From Porphyrobacter sp. (GTDB lineage Bacteria > Pseudomonadota > Alphaproteobacteria > Sphingomonadales > Sphingomonadaceae): 9,595 bases of DNA. Positions 6,200-9,595 of the stretch are shown piece after piece; the first letter of the stretch is position 1; the number at the start of each line of letters is the position of its first letter. Below the pieces are notes generated by a model that was given only the letters and a program-made list of their open reading frames with translations, had not been told where the DNA came from and searched no databases. The position numbers were made by a program, and so were the translations under genes. Location: NCBI GenBank assembly GCA_021732945.1, contig JAKFWB010000259.1, positions 1 through 9,595 of the forward strand. Direction: 5' to 3'.

Positions 6200-6622
6200 T
6201 CAATCCCCTTGGAGATCGCCAGCCGATCCTTCATGCGGGGCCTGATGCGTGGCCCATTCCACGCCGGGGGCGGGCGGGGGCTGGGTGCCTGCCGGGCCGA
6301 CCGCTTCGCTCGCCTCGCCCAGCCGCAGCCGGTGGAGGTGCACCTTGGCGATCAGGTTGGCGCTGATCGGCGCGGTGACGAACAGGAACACCGATACCAG
6401 CAATTCATGCGTGGTCCACTTGCCCTCAATCAGCTGGAAATAGGCCACGGATGCGACCAGCAGCGCGCCCAATCCCAGCGTGCTCGCCTTGGTCGGGCCG
6501 TGCAGCCGTTCCATCAGCGATGGCAGGCGCACCAATGCCCAGCTGCCGATCAGCGCGAAGGACCCGCCGAGCACGATCAGGGCGCTGACCAGCGCTTCGG
6601 CCCAAGGCGCGCCCGCGCTCAT
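6200..6622 (-). CDS. mnhG: Mrp/Mnh Na+/H+ antiporter subunit G
   Basis: A 140-residue small membrane subunit of the multisubunit monovalent cation/proton antiporter. Three hydrophobic segments lie at about 9-32, 48-65 and 73-92. The family signature is RLPSLMERLHGPTKASTLGLG (about 32-52), followed by the ELLVSVFLFVTAPISANLIA segment. It is the last gene of the operon, and its ATG overlaps the mnhF stop in the 4-base ATGA at 6619-6622. Residues after about 103 form a Pro/Gly/Ala-rich tail of nearly 40 residues (including GTQPPPAPG) that most family members lack in this form; it is probably cytoplasmic and disordered. No good minus-strand terminator is seen between 6199 and 6081, only a loose 7-bp inverted repeat (6131-6137 with 6174-6180). 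Confidence 0.93.
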   Translation of the reverse strand: MSAGAPWAEALVSALIVLGGSFALIGSWALVRLPSLMERLHGPTKASTLGLGALLVASVAYFQLIEGKWTTHELLVSVFLFVTAPISANLIAKVHLHRLRLGEASEAVGPAGTQPPPAPGVEWATHQAPHEGSAGDLQGD

Positions 6623-6888
6623 TCGACGATATCCCCGCGCAGCAGGAACTTGGCATAGGCCACCGTGCCGACAAACCCGACCATGGCGAGCAGCAAGGCG
6701 GCTTCGAAGGTTGTCCCGCTGCCGCTGGCAATCCCGGCGAGGACAATCAGGCCAATCACGTTGATCACCATTGTATCAAGCGCGAGGATCCGATCAGCAA
6801 CCCCCGGCCCTTTGAACAAGCGCCACAGATTGAGTGCCAGGGCGAGGCTGAGCGCGGCGAGGCCGATGGCGAGTGCGGTTTCGATCAT
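6619..6888 (-). CDS. mnhF: Mrp/Mnh Na+/H+ antiporter subunit F
   Basis: An 89-residue subunit with three membrane segments (about 4-24, 39-53 and 60-83). The family signature FKGPGVADRILALDTM (25-40) is intact, including the conserved Asp33. This small subunit is needed for assembly and cation exchange in Mrp complexes. Its ATG overlaps the mnhE stop by 4 bases (6885-6888). GAGGA lies 7 bases upstream, the clearest internal ribosome binding site in the operon. The length is normal for the family. Confidence 0.94.
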   Translation of the reverse strand: MIETALAIGLAALSLALALNLWRLFKGPGVADRILALDTMVINVIGLIVLAGIASGSGTTFEAALLLAMVGFVGTVAYAKFLLRGDIVE

Positions 6889-7370
6889 GCGAAAATCCTC
6901 AGCAGCCGCGCTTCATACCGCGCTTTGGCCTTGGCAATCTCGCTCGCCGGATCGGGCGCGTGGAGCGCGTGGACCAGCAGAAATTTCCCGCAGGCCGAAA
7001 CATCCGCCGATACCGTGCCGGGGGTGAGGCTGATTGTGCCCGCCAGCACCGTGATCGCCTCTGGCGTGGTGAGATTGAGCGGAATGTTGAGCCAGGCAGG
7101 GCGCAGATTGCGCGTCGGCTTGAACAGGATGATCGCGGCGACCTGAAAATTGGCGATGATGATATCCCACACCACCAGCCCGACATAGGCGGCGCCCGGC
7201 ACAAACCGCACATTGGGCCGCCCAGGGCACCACGGCGCAGTGAACAGCGGTACGGCGATGCCGAACACCAGCCCCAGAAACAGCGTGCCGAAGGTGAGAT
7301 CATTGACCATCACCATCCACATGGCGACGAGAAGGACACTGAGGCCGGGATGCGGGAGCAGGCGGTTCAT
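6885..7370 (-). CDS. mnhE: Mrp/Mnh Na+/H+ antiporter subunit E
   Basis: A 161-residue subunit of normal length. Hydrophobic segments cover about 9-23, 26-45 and 59-83. The MnhE hallmark regions are present: VVWDIIIANFQVAAIILFKP (66-85) and the highly conserved ITVLAGTISLTPGTVSADVS (106-125), followed by a cytoplasmic domain ending in a helical KAKARYEARLLRIF tail. It lies between subunits D and F with 4-base overlaps on both sides. GGAG lies 8 bases before its ATG, inside the end of mnhD. The function, shared with the other subunits, is proton-driven Na+ export at the inner membrane. Confidence 0.94.
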   Translation of the reverse strand: MNRLLPHPGLSVLLVAMWMVMVNDLTFGTLFLGLVFGIAVPLFTAPWCPGRPNVRFVPGAAYVGLVVWDIIIANFQVAAIILFKPTRNLRPAWLNIPLNLTTPEAITVLAGTISLTPGTVSADVSACGKFLLVHALHAPDPASEIAKAKARYEARLLRIFA

Positions 7371-8887
7371 GGCCGGGGCTCCGTCAGCACCGCGCGGGCG
7401 CTTAGTGAAGGATCGAGCACCTGCGCGGCGGCGGCGTTGGCATAGGCACTCGCCCAGCCCGCCCCGGCTGATAGCGCGGCGAGCAATGCCAGTGCGATGA
7501 TCGGCGCGGCGAGATCGACACGCGAAGCGGCAGGCGGCGGGAGTCCGGCATCATCGGCGCGCTTCCAGAACACTGCGCTACCCACCCGCGCAAAGCCGAT
7601 CACGCCAATCAAGGTGGTGCCAAGGATCACTCCCCAGGCCCAGCCCCAATCGGGCAATGCTGTGAGCGATTTCAGGATCAGCAGCTTGCCGATAAAGCCC
7701 GACAGCGGCGGCAGTCCGGTCGCAGCGATGGCGGCGAGCATGAACAGCAGGCCCACGCCGCTGCGATCGGCAAAGTCCGGGCCGGGGCTGGCCCTATCGC
7801 CAAAACTGCCGCGCCGCCGGGCGACCGCATCGGCCACAATAAACAGCGCGGCGGCGGCGATGGTGGAATGGGCGAGGTAATAGAGTGCAGCGCCAAGGCT
7901 GTCAGGGGTCCACCCGGCGACCGCGATCAGCAGCGTGCCGGTGGAGCCTATCACGGCATAGGCGGCCTGTTCCGCCATGCTGCGCGCGGCGAACACGCCA
8001 GCAAAGCCGATCACGGCGCTCACCATCGCCGCCGGGAGCAGATAGGGCGCAGGCACCCACGCCGCCGCGCCTGCGCCATCACCAAACACCTGCGGCACCA
8101 CCCGGATCAGCGAATAGACCCCGACCTTGGTTAGAATCGCAAACAGCGCCGCCACCGCCGGGGTCGAGACTGCATAGGTGCGCGCGAGCCACAGGTGCAG
8201 CGGGGCGACCGCCGCCTTCAGCGCAAACACGCTCACCAGCAGTAACGCCGCGATGCGCAGCAGTCCCTGATCTTCGGGCGGAACGGCGGCCACCCGCGCG
8301 CCCATATCGGCCATATTGAGCGTGCCGGTCAGCGCATAGAGCAGCCCCAGCGCGATCAGGAACACCGACGATCCGACGAGGTTCACCACCACATATTGCA
8401 CCCCGGCTTTGAGCCGCGCCCGGCCTTGGCCGTGGAGCATCAAGCCATAGGAGGCGATCAGCAGCACTTCGAAGAATACGAACAGGTTGAACAGGTCCCC
8501 GGTCAGGAATGCGCCGTTCAATCCCATCAGCTGAAACTGGAACAGCGGGTGAAAATGCCAGCCCTTGCGATCCGCGCGGGTCAGCACCGCGTGCAGCAGC
8601 GCGATCAGCGCCAAGGTGGCCGCCAGCACCAGCATCATCGCCGCCAGCCGGTCTGCCACCAGCACAATGCCGAACGGAGCAGGCCATTCGCCCACCGCAT
8701 AGGCGATGATCGTGCCATCGCTCACCAGCGCCATCAGCGCCAAACCCGCCGCCAGCATCGCCAGACAGGAGGCAAAGGCGATCCCGATCGCCAGCCCCCG
8801 CCGCCGCCGCATCACCAGCAGCGCACAGGGCGCGGCCAGTGCGGGAATCGCAATCGGCAGGATCGGCAGATGATCAGCGAGCGTCAT
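7367..8887 (-). CDS. mnhD: Mrp/Mnh Na+/H+ antiporter subunit D (NuoN/NuoM-like)
   Basis: A 506-residue proton-channel-like subunit of normal length with about 14 hydrophobic segments, homologous to the antiporter-like subunits of respiratory complex I. The charged residues that line the ion path are visible: Glu140 in NLFVFFEVLLIASYG, Lys224 in FALKAAVAPLHLWL and Lys254 in ILTKVGVYSL, matching the conserved Glu/Lys/Lys set of MrpD. LAHSTIAAAALFIVADAV and LPPLSGFIGKLLILKSL in the C-terminal half are also typical. The gene starts within the 4-base overlap with mnhC (8884-8887), with GGAGA 8 bases before the ATG. The C-terminal ~70 residues after the last ion-path region are Ala-rich with two further hydrophobic stretches. 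A formate hydrogenlyase or complex I role is unlikely given the C-D-E-F-G order. Confidence 0.95.
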   Translation of the reverse strand: MTLADHLPILPIAIPALAAPCALLVMRRRRGLAIGIAFASCLAMLAAGLALMALVSDGTIIAYAVGEWPAPFGIVLVADRLAAMMLVLAATLALIALLHAVLTRADRKGWHFHPLFQFQLMGLNGAFLTGDLFNLFVFFEVLLIASYGLMLHGQGRARLKAGVQYVVVNLVGSSVFLIALGLLYALTGTLNMADMGARVAAVPPEDQGLLRIAALLLVSVFALKAAVAPLHLWLARTYAVSTPAVAALFAILTKVGVYSLIRVVPQVFGDGAGAAAWVPAPYLLPAAMVSAVIGFAGVFAARSMAEQAAYAVIGSTGTLLIAVAGWTPDSLGAALYYLAHSTIAAAALFIVADAVARRRGSFGDRASPGPDFADRSGVGLLFMLAAIAATGLPPLSGFIGKLLILKSLTALPDWGWAWGVILGTTLIGVIGFARVGSAVFWKRADDAGLPPPAASRVDLAAPIIALALLAALSAGAGWASAYANAAAAQVLDPSLSARAVLTEPRP

Positions 8888-9261
8888 GGCGGGCTGTCTC
8901 CATCCGCCATCCCGTCCTGCGTATCGCAGGGCACGGTATCGCCGTCGACATGATCGCTGCCGGTCTCAAGAAAGCTGCGCAGGGCAAGGATCACCACGAA
9001 CGCGGTCATGCCAAAGGTGATGACAATCGCGGTCAGCACCAGCGCTTGCGGCAGCGGGTCGGTGTATTCACTGACAGCCTTGTCCCAGATCGGCGGACTG
9101 CCCACCACCAGCCTGCCGCTCGCGAACAGGAACAGGTTCACGGCGTAGGATATCAGCGTGAGGCCCAGCACCACCTGAAAGGTGCGGGCGCGCAGCGCGA
9201 GGTAGATGCCGCCCGCCACCAGCACGCCAATCGCGCTCGCCATGAGGAATTCGTAGCTCAT
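8884..9261 (-). CDS. mnhC: Mrp/Mnh Na+/H+ antiporter subunit C (NuoK-like)
   Basis: A 125-residue subunit with three membrane segments (about 5-23, 29-48 and 72-94), related to complex I subunit NuoK. Conserved parts include FQVVLGLTLISYAVNLFLF (28-46) and DPLPQALVLTAIVITFGMTA (68-87). The start at 9261 gives the standard N-terminus MSYEFLMASAIGV; the frame is open further upstream, but that part overlaps mnhB in a different frame and has no membrane-protein character. The ATG overlaps the mnhB stop in ATGA (9258-9261). The last ~25 residues (from ETGSDHVDG) are an acidic hydrophilic tail. A small hairpin sits directly before the ATG. Confidence 0.94.
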   Translation of the reverse strand: MSYEFLMASAIGVLVAGGIYLALRARTFQVVLGLTLISYAVNLFLFASGRLVVGSPPIWDKAVSEYTDPLPQALVLTAIVITFGMTAFVVILALRSFLETGSDHVDGDTVPCDTQDGMADGDSPP

Positions 9262-9595
9262 GGGGATTGCTCCCCTGCCCCGCGGGCCGCGCGCTGCGCA
9301 ATGTGGCTCAACTGCGCCAGCGCCAGCATCACCGCGCCGAACACGGTCAGGAACACGCCGGTATCGAACAGCATCGCGCTCGCCAGCTCGAATGTGCCGA
9401 TCAGCGGCAGAGTGAAGTAGCTGAAGGTCGATGTCAGGAAATTCGCGCCGAACGCCAGCGAACCCAGCCCGGTCGCCATCGCCACCAGCACGCCACACGC
9501 GATCAGCGTGTGCTCGCCAAACTTGCGCCGCCTATCCGACCAGTCGAACCCGGCGGCGAGATATTGGACAAGGAAGGCCACCGCCACCACCAGCG
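9258..9595 (-). CDS. Mrp/Mnh Na+/H+ antiporter subunit B domain, partial at the right edge
   Basis: Only the C-terminal 112 residues lie in the window. The frame stays open through the last base, so the gene starts further right. The visible sequence is an MnhB domain: LVVAVAFLVQYLAAG at the edge, then a basic loop SDRRRKFGEH, LIACGVLVAMATGLGSLAFG, FLTSTFSYFTLPLIGTFELA and SAMLFDTGVFLTVFGAVMLAL, giving about three membrane segments. It is either a separate mnhB gene of about 140 residues or the end of a fused mnhA-mnhB gene. The GLGSLAFGANFLTSTF pattern is of the kind found in such fusions, but the window cannot decide, so no symbol is given. It ends in the 4-base overlap with mnhC. Confidence 0.88.
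   Translation of the reverse strand, partial: LVVAVAFLVQYLAAGFDWSDRRRKFGEHTLIACGVLVAMATGLGSLAFGANFLTSTFSYFTLPLIGTFELASAMLFDTGVFLTVFGAVMLALAQLSHIAQRAARGAGEQSP
9262..9275 (-). promoter_or_regulatory. Hairpin with GCAA tetraloop covering the ribosome binding site of mnhC
   Basis: On the minus strand GGGGA-GCAA-TCCCC ends exactly one base before the mnhC ATG (9261-9259). It has a 5-bp stem closed by a GNRA-type tetraloop, and GGGGAG is the only Shine-Dalgarno-like element for mnhC. The hairpin falls inside the last codons of the upstream B subunit, so a ribosome finishing that gene would open it. The element fits translational coupling, but a 5-bp GC stem can occur by chance in this DNA. Confidence 0.35.

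Noticed and set aside
9262..9498. Upstream extension of mnhC to 9498
   Set aside because: It lies in another frame of the B subunit, and the added residues are Arg/Asp-rich and unlike a membrane protein. MSYEF at 9261 is the usual start.

Overview
The window is GC-rich DNA with the look of an alphaproteobacterium of the order Sphingomonadales, most likely an Erythrobacter or Porphyrobacter relative. The basis is a pair of exosortase A-associated polysaccharide genes, a C-rich and G-rich palindrome typical of sphingomonad intergenic repeats, and the overall codon use. No rRNA, tRNA, CRISPR array, insertion sequence or phage gene was seen. The genus assignment is inference.

Left part (1-4169): an exosortase A-associated surface-polysaccharide locus. 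On the minus strand a GT4 glycosyltransferase (1213-2475) is followed by an uncharacterised protein with two membrane segments (252-1205). On the plus strand, divergent from them, a 74-residue membrane peptide (2567-2791) overlaps the start of a polytopic O-antigen-ligase-like enzyme (2784-4169). The roughly 90 bp between 2475 and 2567 must hold both promoters. These genes probably add to and ligate or polymerise an exported glycan, in step with an exosortase (XrtA) that is not in the window. The first 250 bases hold no convincing gene.

Middle part (4269-6021): two plus-strand genes of acyl-CoA metabolism, a MaoC-type hydratase and a thiolase. Between them lies a perfect 28-bp inverted repeat made of two smaller palindromes. 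The thiolase keeps every catalytic residue, but its only well-placed ATG (4841) is out of frame by one base with the rest of the protein. This is either a real frameshift at codon 2-3 or a one-base sequence error. A Rho-independent terminator closes the gene.

Right part (6200-9595): a minus-strand Mrp/Mnh-type multisubunit Na+/H+ antiporter operon, reading B (partial, running off the right edge), C, D, E, F, G. All five junctions are 4-base ATGA overlaps, so the subunits are probably translationally coupled. Together they form one membrane complex that exchanges Na+ for H+, suited to a marine or alkaline-tolerant cell.

There is no clearly new system. The items most worth a second look are the thiolase start defect, the 28-bp inverted repeat, the small peptide attached to the O-ligase, and the unrecognised protein downstream of the glycosyltransferase.
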